Of a stretch of 64,000 nt of DNA, positions 1 to 12,000 are shown one piece after another (the first letter of the stretch is position 1; each line of letters opens with the position of its first letter). A model generated the notes under the pieces. The model did not search any database. It was not told the origin of the DNA and saw only the letters and a list, made by a program, of their open reading frames with translations. The translations under genes were made by a program, and so were the position numbers. Location of the stretch: NCBI GenBank assembly GCA_916048055.1, contig CAJZHL010000014.1, forward strand, positions 372,001 to 436,000, given 5' to 3'. The stretch is from Pedinophyceae sp. YPF-701. Its lineage: Eukaryota; Chlorophyta; Pedinophyceae.

Positions 1-3000
1 GCCCACTTCCCGGACGTGATGGCGGCGCCCCAAGGCGGCGCTGCGAACGAGTCGACGTGGTCGGTGCTGCCGATCCGCATCGTGCACAATGGCTGGCCCG
101 CGGACCTCTTCCCTACAGCGGAAAGCGCAAGCCGCCAAGTCGAGCAGATTTTCTACGCACGAACGGTGATTGAGACCCCCGAGGCGGCCTCTGCGTCGTG
201 GATATTCCGCCACAACGGGGGGGTGCGGCTGCGCGTCAACATGGAGTACGTGTTCGCGAAAGGCACGTCGTCCGCGAGCGTCGAGGTTCCAGTCAGTCTC
301 AAGCCTGGATTCAACGTCATCGAAGTGCTGCTGCACACTGCCGGGGCGGCTCCGAGCTCGATGAGGTCGATGCTGGAGGCAGCCAGCCCTCAAGGTCGTC
401 GCGACCTCGCGCTGGCCGCTGCGTCCCTTTCTAGCGTGTCTGGCTTCTTCCAGGCGAAGGGCCACCAGGCTCGGGATCCCCGGGTCCACCTGCAGCAGAG
501 CGTTCTCCACGTAGCGCTGTCGGAGAGCGTCACCGTAGCATCAGATCGCATCATGTGGCAACGCTGGGCTTACAACGAGACGGGCAACGCGACGTCAGCG
601 CGCAAGGCATTCGACCTGCTGCCATTCAGGCTCGCGGGCGCATTCGTGCGGATGCCTGACGTTGCCGTGCACAAGAACCTACACGGCAATGTCTTCGCGC
701 GCAACCTGGACCGTTCCTTCGGCGAGGAGCACTACGCGGTCTACGCGCGAACGGCCTTCTCGTCCTCGCAGGCTTACTCGCTGGCGTTGAATGTCTCGTA
801 CGATTCGAAGATCGTTGTCCGGATGAACGGCATCGAGGCATTCGAGGACAACCCCAGCTCGTCAGAGCGCCCCGAGGTGTTCCGAACTGTCGTCATGCCC
901 GTCGCTGCAGGGGTGAATGTCATCGACTTCGCCCTTGCGAATGACGTCGGGCCCGGCTACGCCCGTTACGCGCGCAACCTGTGGAGCCTTCCTGGTTTCA
1001 CGCCACTGGATCCTTATGCGACCTTCGACAGAGATGCGGACCCAGACGCGAGCGGGCTGTCCCGTGAACCGATCATCGGCCCGAATGCGAGCAGACCCGG
1101 CGCGACGGTGGTGTGGAAACGCTGGAGCTGGCACTGTGTGCCCGGAACGGTGACAACGTCCAACTTCCAACACATCTCCCCGGACTCGAAATTCATCCAG
1201 GTATCGAACATCAGCACGAATCTTGACAATCCTGTGTATCTGTGGGAGAGGGAGCGCGATGGCTTCAGTGGTCGCACGTCGTCGACCGCAACACTGCCAC
1301 CATACCCTGGGTGGCCTGCATGGTGCCCCACTCCCACCCCCGTCCCGACCACGACTGCCCCGCCCACCACCACTGGACCCGCCACGACGACTGCGCCTGC
1401 AACGACCGCTCCCGCCTCTGGCACCTTCACGCGGGTGCCGTCCGAGACGATATTCGCGACGCTGGGGGCGCTGACCGGCAACACGACGGCGGACCTGGCG
1501 GCGATACGCGCGGCGGGGCTGACGGTGTTTGCGGTGCCGAAGACGGACAACGTGGCGGAGGCGATTGGCAAGGCGGCGTCGACGAGCGCGCTGGGCGAGG
1601 GCGAGTACGACTGTGCAGCGATCAGCGAGGACCACTGTGGGGTGTTTTACGGGGTGTTCTTCCAGGGCAACGCTTCCATGGTGGTGGAGTGGCAGCTGGG
1701 CAACTCGACGGACATGACGGGCTACTTTGAGCGGTACGCGACGGGCGACACGTACTCGTACAAGGTGTACAACCCGGGCCTGGGGGCGGTGACGAAGGTG
1801 TCGAACTCGTCGGTGACGCTGAGGATGTCGCTGTCGGACGCTCAGGGGTGGGAGGGAGCGTGCCCTGCTCAGCTGTCGTCGAGGGACGGCGCGTGGATGG
1901 CGAGCGACACGCTGGAGCTGCTGGAGGGCAACAGGCCGGCGTCGTCGTTCGGGTGCGGGAACGACGTGGACTGCTACGGGTTTGGAAACTTTGCCGGCAC
2001 TGACTCATCCGCGAACGTGCTGTACAACGGGACGAACGCGACGACTGGGGACGTGAAGGCGTACATTGTGTTTAAGGTGCGTGGGCGTGACTGCGTGCGT
2101 GCGTGGGCGGGACTGCGTGTGCACGTGTGCGTATGCGGGTGCGCGCGGCGTGTGCTGCGTGGTGTTGATATGCTGGGGAAAGCAATGAGTGGGTGCTGCT
2201 GTTGCCTTGCGGTGGTTTGCAGGAGTACTCGAGCTGCGGGACGCTGACGTCGTCGGACACGATATTCGCGACGCTGGGGGCGCTGACCGGCAACACGGCG
2301 GCGGACCTGGCGGCGATACGCGCGGCGGGGCTGACGGTGTTTGCGGTGCCGAAGACGGGCGACGTGGCGGAGTCCTTGGGCAAGGCGGCGTCGACGAGCG
2401 CGCTGGGCGAGGGCGAGTACGACTGTGCGAAGCTGGCGAGCCGGCACTGCGGACAGTTTTACGGGGTGTTCTTCCAGGGCAGCGCGTCCATGGTGGTGGA
2501 GTGGCAGCTGGGCAACTCGACGGACATGACGGGCTACTTTGAGCGGTACGCGACGGGCGACACGTACTCGTACAAGGTGTACAACCCGGGCCTGGGGGCG
2601 GTGACGAAGGTGTCGAACTCGTCGGTGACGCTGAGGATGTCGCTGTCGGACGCTCAGGGGTGGGAGGGAGCGTGCCCTGCTTCGCTGTCGTCGGACGACG
2701 GCGCGTGGATGGCGAGCGACACGCTGGAGCTGCTGGAGGGCGACAGGCCGGCGTCGTCGTTCGGGTGCGGGAACGACGTGGACTGCTACGGGTTTGGGAA
2801 CTTCGACTCAGGGGACTATTCCGCGAACGTGCTGTACAACGGGACGAACGCGACGACTGGGGACGTGAAGGCGTACATTGTGTTTAAGGTGCGTGGGCGT
2901 GACTGCGTGTGCACGTGTGCGAGTGCGTGCAGCTTGCGGCGAGACTGCGGATGCGTGTGTGTGGGTGTGCATGTGTATTGTTTTTTGTTTCCTTTTTGTT

Positions 3001-6000
3001 GGACGCTGCATGTGGCTGGTCCGTGCATCGACGGTGCCGGGGCGTGATGACTGCAGGGGTACGCGAGCTGCACAGGCTCGGGCACGGCTACGACCCCTCC
3101 TGCGCCGGCTACGACTGCTCCTGCTACGACTGCTCCTGCTACGACTGCTCCTGCTACGACTGCTCCCGGCTCCACCCGTGTGCCGTCCGAGACGATATTT
3201 GCGACGCTGGGGGCGCTGACCGGCAACACGGCGGCGGACCTGGCGGCGATACGCGCGGCGGGGCTGACGGTGTTTGCGGTGCCGAAGACGGGCGACGTGG
3301 CGGAGTCCCTGGGCAAGGCGGCGTCGACGAGCGCGCTGGGCGAGGGCCAGTACGACTGCAAGGCGATCTTGGAGGACCACTGTGGGGTGTTTTACGGGGT
3401 GTTCTTCCAGGGCAGCGCGTCCATGGTGGTGGAGTGGCAGCTGGGCAACTCGACGGACATGTTTGACTACTTTGAGCGGTACAAGACGGGCGACACGTAC
3501 TCGTACAAGGTGTACAACCCGGGCCTGGGGGCGGTGACGAAGGTGTCGAACTCGTCGGTGACGCTGAGGATGACGCTTACGAGAAACCAGCAATTTCCAG
3601 GATGTCCTGCTCAGCTATCAGCGGACGACGGCGCGTGGATGGCGAGCGACACGCTGGAGCTGCTGAATGGTGACAGGCCGGTGTCGACGTTCGGGTGCGG
3701 GAACGACGTGGACTGCTACGGGTTTGGAAACTTTGCCGGCACTGACTCATCTGCGAACAAGCTGTACAACGGGACGGACGTGACGACTGGGGACGTGAAG
3801 GCGTACATTGTGTTTAAGGTGCGAGGGCGTGACTGCGTGTGTGCGTGTGCGTATGCGGGTGCGCGCGGCGTGTGCTGCGTGGTGTTGATATGCTGGGGAA
3901 AGCAATGAGTGGGTGCTGCTGTTGCCTTGCGGTGGTTTGCAGGAGTACTCGAGCTGCGGGACGCTGACGTCGTCGGACACGATATTCGCGACGCTGGGGG
4001 CGCTGACCGGCAACACGGCGGCGGACCTGGCGGCGATACGCGCGGCGGGGCTGACGGTGTTTGCGGTGCCGAAGACGGGCGACGTGGCGGAGTCCTTGGG
4101 CAAGGCGGCGTCGACGAGCGCGCTGGGCGAGGGCCAGTACGACTGCGCGGCGATCAACAAGGGTCACTGTGGGGTGTTTTACGGGGTGTTCTTCCAGGGC
4201 AGCGCGTCCATGGTGGTGGAGTGGCAGCTGGGCAACTCGACGGACATGCTGAGCTACTTTGAGCGGTACAAGACGGGCGACACGTACTCGTACAAGGTGT
4301 ACAACCCGGGCCTGGGGGCGGTGACGAAGGTGTCGAACTCGTCGGTGACGCTGAGGATGACGCTTTCGAGAAACCAGCAATATCCGTTATGTCCTGCTCA
4401 GCTATCAGCGGACGACGGCGCGTGGATGGCGAGCGACACGCTGGAGCTGCTGAATGGTGACAGGCCGGTGTCGACGTTCGGGTGCGGGAACGACGTGGAC
4501 TGCTACGGGTTTGGAAACTTTGCCGGCACTGACTCATCTGCGAACAAGCTGTACAACGGGACGGACGTGACGACTGGGGACGTGAAGGCGTACATTGTGT
4601 TTAAGGTGCGAGGGCGTGACTGCGTGTGTGCGTGCAGCTTGCGGCGAGACTGCGGATGCGTGCGTGTGGGTGTGCATGGGTGTGTCTTGTTTGATTCTTG
4701 CACGATGCATGCGGCTGGTCCGTGCATCGATGGTGCTAGGTCGTGATGACTGCAGGGGTACACGAGCTGCCCAGGGGGCTCAGGCACGGCGACGACCGCT
4801 CCTGCCACGACGACGGCGGGACCGACAACATCGCAAGGTTCAACAACGCCGTCTCCGACGACGGCGGGACCGACAACACCGCAAGGTTCAACAACGCCGT
4901 CTCCGACGACGGCGGGACCGACAACGCTGCCAAGTCCAACGACGCTGTCTCCGACGACGATGCCGCCCGTGGCTCCTGGCCAGTACTCGCTGCTGTACTC
5001 GTCAACCAGCATCTACGTCCCGCCTCCTGCCTCCAAGCAGGTCACGTTCCAGCTATCGTACGAGGATGTCGTCCTTATTCGGGTCAACGGATCGGATGTC
5101 TACGTCGATCGCTCCGACAGGAAGTTCCTAGACGACTACTTCAACTTCACGTTGACGATCCCGCCCGGAACGACGTCGCTGGACATCAGCGTGATGTACG
5201 ACAACCTGCAGGGCCGGTACGGCCTCCTGCTTGGCGCGCTGAAATCCGTCGAGGCGCCACAGTCGCCTGGAAGCCGACGGCTCGCGCCCGCGGTGTCACC
5301 TGTCACCGGCATCGCAGCTCTTCCATCGAAGGACGGCAGGAAGCTCAGGTCGTTCGTTGATACCCCACTGGACCCGCTTCCGGGAGTTATTCGGGCGTCC
5401 TCCATCCTCTCTGGCACCAGCGGCGTCGTGTGGCGCGGCGTGCCGGGGTCCAGGATCCACGTGTCGGTCGCATTCCGTCTCCACGGGCCCGGAAACTCGA
5501 TCTGGGTGTCGTTCGGCGACCACCGGCCTGAGACGGGCGTAGAGTACGAGCCCAGCGGAGGCCTGCGCGTGTGGCTGAGTCACGAACTCGGAGCCCTCGG
5601 CGTTTCGCACGGCGGGCCCGGCAGAGCCGACATGCTCAGCACGCCCCTGAGGAGCTGGTTCCCCTTCCGGACGCGGGCGTGGTCGCGGCTGAACGTCTGG
5701 ATGGAGGCCGTCGTGGCTGAAGGCGGATGCAGTCTCTCGTGGGCCGTGTCCGCGCAACTGCACTCCGACGGCGGACTCAGCGTCGCCGCGAACACGGTAC
5801 TGAGCGCTGGGCCGTACCATGGCGGTCTCCCGAGCCCGGAGGGCATCGCGTCCATTGCGGTGGGCTCCAGGTCCCCGCCTGGCTCCGAGGTGTGGCTGCG
5901 CCGTCCATCGGTGACGACTGGAGCTGCTCCTGCCATCCCGGCACTTGGCTCGCAGGGACAGTGCGTCGTGCTGTCCGATCCGACGGTGACCGCGGCGCTG

Positions 6001-9000
6001 GCGTTCGGAGACGCGGCGCTAGGGGCTGCGAACGACGCAGTCTTGAACAAGCCCGACGCCCTCTCGCAGGGCAGTGTCGCGTGGAGGGCTGCGCTGGGCA
6101 CCAACTTCGAACTGGACTTCGACTTCCGGCTCACCGGCCCAGCAGAGGCGGCGGGCCTCGCGGGAGCCGTGTGGATCTTCATTGCAGACGGTGAGGATGA
6201 CCCGGGCTCGGAGGTCGGCAGCGACCCGTTCAGCCTGGTCTTCGACGCTGGGCAGGATCGCGTCCTGGTCGCCACGTCCGCGGGAAGGACGACGCTTCTG
6301 GCCGGGGCAGGCCTGGCCACGAAGTGCCGCGTGGGATGGTGCGGTGTGCGCTCGCGCTTCGACTTCGTCGGCTTGGAGCTCTCAGTGCGCTTGACTCTCA
6401 CGCTGCACTCGGCGCCGCGCCCCGAGGTGCTCGAGATTCAGATTCCGGAGCCGCCCGGTGGCTGGCCCAACCTGATGACGACAGCGACCATAGGTCTGGC
6501 TGGAGTCGCGCGCGAGGCTCAGGCCACCCTGTCCCCCGCGGGGCACTCCGTGCGCAGTCTCGCGCTCACGCGCGGCTGCCTCAACGTGTCCCCACGAGCA
6601 TGCGGTGGCGGCCCCGCATCCACGCTCGGAGGTGGGGTCTCACTGGTCGCGTCGCCCGGCAGGTCCCCGCTTGGGAAGCCGTTCCCTGCATTGCTGGGCG
6701 CAGCACAGGCCTTCAGCGACGTCCTCGACGTCGACAGCGCTCCGAGCAGTCAGGCAGACCTCATTGGCGAAGCTGTGGCCACCGGCGATGGGATCACCCT
6801 GTCAGGAGAGGCGGGCGGCGCAGGCGTGGCGTCCGCAAGTGCCATCGCGGGCTCGCGGGTGTCCTTCGGCGTGGACTTCTCCACGTCGGGAGGCTCCGGC
6901 TCGGGCAGCCCTGCAATCTGGGTCTTCCTGGCAGACACCTCTCGTGAGACGGCCTCTGCCTCCCACACCGTTCCGCTGGGTGGTCTGAGAGTGTTCGTCC
7001 TGCCTGCAAACGGGACCATTGCCGCCGTGGCCGGGGCCGCGGGCCCCCCGACCACGGTCGCCCAGGCAACGGCCAAGTCCTGCGCGGCCGGATGTCGCCT
7101 CGAGGTCTCGATCGCGCCGTCGGCGCAGCTCGGGAACGGGTTCGAGGTCTCGGCCGTGCTGCTGTCCGCGGGCGAGATGTCGGCGTCCGTCGCGGGCACT
7201 GCCGAGGTTGCCTCGTCCGCTGGCAGCATCGACATGTTCTCGCAGGCGTTCCTCGGCGTCGGCGCGATCTCCGGGCCCGGCGGCCCGGCAGTACACTTGT
7301 CGCGCGCCCGGCTCGGCTCGAGCTGCGTCGGAAGGCGGGCCTGCTCTGCGACTCTGCCCGACGGCGGGGTCAGACTGGCCTCTGCGCAGGAGGGGGGCAG
7401 TGGCGCCCTGCAGTGGCTCGTCTCGCCCGGGAGCGCGTTCGAGGTCGCGACGAGCTTCCGTTTCGATGGTCCCGGCGGCGAGTTCTTCATCTCCGTGGGC
7501 GACCAGGGCGCACCGGCCGAAGCCAACGGCGGTCTGAGGCTCTCTGTCAGTGCAGACACAAACGCGGTCGGGATCCGATACGGCCCTCTGGACGACCCGC
7601 TGGCGCTGACGCTCGCGGATGTGCCGGTGCCGGACACGCTCACAGGGGCCTGGTGCGACCTGACGGTCACGTTCCAGTACGCGGAGGACGTGAAGGGCGT
7701 CGAGTGCCACCGCGCGTGGGAAGTCGCGGCGTCGCTGTCCTGCCCAGGCTTCCCCCGGCCCCTCGACATGGCATCCGGGCCTCTGCCGGAGCCTGCCGCC
7801 GGCTGGTCGTTCGGCCGTGGAGGGGAGCGCGTGGTCCTGCGGGCGGGAGGCTCCGCAGGCAACCCGCGCGGGCGCTGGTACCCCACGCCGTGGATGCTTG
7901 GCCTGCGTGCGAGCGCGATCACTGGCGCAGTTGACGTCCCACCGCCGTCGCAGCCGTCGGACGCTTGCGCGGCCCTGAGTACGTCGCGGACGCTGGGCAC
8001 TGCGCAGGCCGTCGGCGCTGACGTGTGGCTGACTAGCAACGCGCCAAACATGCTCGGCGGCGTCAGGGCCGAGGCTGCAGTTGCAGGAGCAGCGTTCGAA
8101 CTTGGCACCAACTTCGCCATCCTGGGCTCGCGCGCGAACCCGGGAATCGGCGAGGCGCTTTGGCTGTTTGCGGGCACCGCTGTGGATCCGGCCGGCCTGG
8201 GCCCCCTCTTCACGGAAACGACCCCGGCCGCGGGAGTCCACGTCTTCGTTCGCGCGGCCGACGGAACGATCGGCGCCTCGTGGGGCGACGCGCGCTGGAG
8301 CACTTCCGGGGTGCAGTCCACCACTCTGGCGTCGAACGTCGACCTGCTTGGCGGCTGCTCGAGCGCGACGGCGATGTGCCGTCTGAGCATGCGCGTGCAG
8401 CTGCACGGTCAGGGCTCGCGCAAGGCTCGCCTCGTCGTCGAGCTCTCTGGCGGCTCCCTGTCGAGTCCGATCAAGGTGTCGGCGCTTCTTGACGAGCCGG
8501 CCGGGGGGTGGTGGGACACGACTGCCCCGGCGTTTGCAGGCGTCGCCGCACGCACATCGGCCGCCAGCTACGCGGCCCACGTCGTGCTCGACGTGCAGGC
8601 AGCCTCCTGCGAGGGCCCTAGCGTCCTGCGGACGTCGCGCCGTGGTCTGTCCACGGCCCTGGCGCTGCACCCGGGAATCAATCGGCGCCGTGCGATGCTC
8701 GGCTACCACGAGGCGGCGTTGAAGTCAGTGGAGGACCTGACTACGCTGAAGCCCATGACCCGCCGCCGCGCGCTGGGCTCCAACACGCGGGTCGGGATTC
8801 GGTTCTCCGGCGCAGCGAAGATCTTCATGCTCGAAGTCGTCTTCTACGCGGATATCCAGCAGGCGAGGAATGGCGGTTGGAAGGCCATGATCGGTCTGGA
8901 CGCGGCGCGCACTCTGCAGCGCCTGCCGTCGGTGGCCGGCATCGTCATGAACTGGCTGCCGCTCGGGACGACGATCTTCGGGACGGTCACCGCTCCCGGA

Positions 9001-12000
9001 GACTACCTCTTGTGGGACTACATGAACTACGAGAAGGGCTTCACCGAATGGTCCTTTGACAACAAGGTTCTGGTGCTGATGGCCGCTGAGCCAGACAGAG
9101 AGGGCGCTCTCTGGAAGGCAACGCAGAACTTCCTGGGCCCGATCGGGGGCGACATGGACAAGATGGGCGCGGTCGAGATCCACGTGGGCAACGCCTACGC
9201 GGGTGCGTTCGTGACGCTGGTGGGCGGGGTGCCACTGTGGCCTGGTTGCTGGATTGACTCGCTGGCCCTGGAGTTCATCTACGACGGCGGCGACTTCGAC
9301 CTGGGCTTCAGCGCGGGGCTGCTCATGCAGTTCGGGCAGGACATGGTGCTCTTCGAGGGGCGCATCTCCTTCAGTCTCGCCACCCTGGAGCTCAGCGGAG
9401 AGATCCAGATGATCTCCGACGACGGTTGGAGCAACCCGTTGGGACTTAACCCTGAGCTGCGCCTGCGCCGCCTCGGGGGCTCGATCGGCCTGTCGTTCGC
9501 GTCGGTGGCTGCGGGCGGCCCGCCTACGCCCACGTCGTTCTCTGTTGTCGGGGACATGGAGTGGGGCATCCGCACGTACCCGAACAGTCCGCTGCGAGGC
9601 AGCGTGTACCTGGACATCAACCTCATCAACCCGGCAGACGGCATCGTGGTCATCGTTATCCTGGACAACCTCTCGATGGGCCGCGCCATCCTGCCCATGT
9701 TCTCCAACCTGGGGCTGCCGATGCCCGGAACCCTTGTGCGGAGATTCTTCGACATGTTCGCGGTGAAGAGCATCGGGATAGGCGTCAACATGGCGCTGAC
9801 TCCAGTTCGCTTCCGCGAATTCACCTTCGTGCCAGGCGTCGAGCTCTGGCTGGAGGAGGCGTCGTTCGATGGCACGCCCCTCGCCTCGGCGCGCATCCTC
9901 GTCTCGTTCCTCCCTCCCAGCCTGGACGCGACTCTAGAACTGGGGAAGATCACCTTCGGTGCCGGCATCATCGCGCTGGAGGGCTCGAGCTCCATCGGCG
10001 GGCCCATCTGCTCGTTGTCCGTGGGCCTGCAGGCCGGCGGCTTCGAGCTCGGGTGCGATGGCAAGGGCACATTCGCCGCCCTCACGATGGAGTTCGAGTT
10101 CAGGATAGGCACGACCGGCGTGTTCATGCACGGAATATTCCGCCTCGGAAGCACACAGGGCGCGACTCGCCGCCGCCTCATGGCGGCCGCAGCCCCTGGC
10201 GGTGAGCTGCAGGACTTGCCGAAGACAGCTGAGCGTCTGCTGCAAGTGCAGCGGCAGGTCAGCGACGCCAGGCTCGAGATGATGTTCTCGGCCGGAATCG
10301 ACATCACGCGCGGGCTCAAGAACATCGCAGCGTTCGAGTTCCTGTTCCTGGCCGAGACTTCCGACCCGAGGGGCATTGGCTACGCGATCGTCGTCGGTCT
10401 GATCGAGAACGTGGTCGTGCTGTTCGACAGGCTCAAGAACGCGGCGATCGACGGCGCGAAGGAACTGCAGGAGAAGCTGGTTGCTAAGGCACGCGAAGGC
10501 GTGGAGCGGGCGAAGGCTGCCATCCAGGCGGCGGCGGAGGCCGCGGTTGAGCGAGTCAAGCGCAGGATCGACAGGCTTGATCGGGACTATCGCTACGCGG
10601 AGAACAAGCGACGTGGCCACGCAAGAGCATGCAAGTGGTGGAGGCCGCACCGATGTGCGGCGGCCGCTTTCTGGGCGGGCGCCAAGGTCACTATCGCTGG
10701 CCTGAAGGCTGCTGCAAGGGCAGAACTCGCGGTGGTGAGGGCCGCGGGGAGGGCGGTGGCATTCGTCGCGAACGCCATCTTGGACGCTGCATTGTATACC
10801 TTGGAGAAAATCACGGCCGCGGCGGCGTTCTTCGTCGCGGCGACCGTCCGAGCCGTCGCAGCGGTCGTCCAGCCCATCATCGAGGCAGTCGCGCGGGCGC
10901 TCATCGCCGTCGTCACGGCAGTGGACCTGAGCTGGTTCTTCAAGCTGACCAAGCTGTATGCAGCTGGGTCGATCGGGAGCGCGGAACCCTTCATTGCCGT
11001 GCAGATCAAGGGGCAGCTGCTGTCCTTCCTGCCCTTCGACGTCAATGTGAGGGCCAGCCTGAGCTTCAAGGGCATCGTCAGCGCCATCTTCAACCTTATC
11101 AAGAAGGACTTGATTGGGTGGTTCAAATCCAAGCTCCCAGTCTTCCGCAACCGTTTGCTTCTCACCCGGGACGAGACGCGCGAGTGTACGTACGACGAGA
11201 CCTTGGTGTATTTCGACGAGCTGGTTGCGCACGCCACCAGCCCGGACGGGTCGCAAGACTGGATCGACGGGTACCTTGCGTGGGTCGAGGAGAACGGCGC
11301 CACGTGCATCCACGCCTCCGCGGACGAGGGCGCGGGCGCCGCCGTGCACGCGCTGCGACTCGAGCGCCGCGCCCAGGCGGACCCTGTGTTCGCGTCGATC
11401 GCAGCCGCCGCGGACAGCGCCGTGCAAGCCATGGACCCGACCGCCATCATGACCCAGGCGGAAGAGGCCATGGTCGAGGCCGCAATCGCCAGCAGCGGAC
11501 AAGCGCCGCCCTCGAACGAAGTGGCGCAGGTGGCCGCGGGGATCGGAGTGGCTTCTGCGGAGGCCGGCAGCGGAAACGGCACAGCTGGCGCCCTGCCGGC
11601 TGGCAGTGAAGACGAAGTGACGTACGTCGATATCTCCGCCACCGTCGAGTTCTTCATCCCTCAAGAGTTGGTGACAGAAACGCTCGGCATCCCGGCGAGG
11701 CGGCAGCTCTCGGCGGACCCTACGCTCTCCTTTGTGGAGGGCGCGCACCCTGAGTTCGTCGGGACGTCCGGCGGCCGCCGCACGCTGTCGGTCGCAGATG
11801 ACCTCCAGCGTGCGGTTAGCTCCGTCGTCCGCCCGAACACCACATCGGGCGGGCCGCCCGCGTTCCAGACGTACAGCACTCTCGGGGTCACTGCCAGGGT
11901 GTTGAGGCACGACGAGGTGGCGACGGAGGACCCCGGTAGCGTGTTCGTCCAGGTCACGCTCAAGCGAGTCGCGAACCACGAGGCGGGGCACTTTGCGGGC

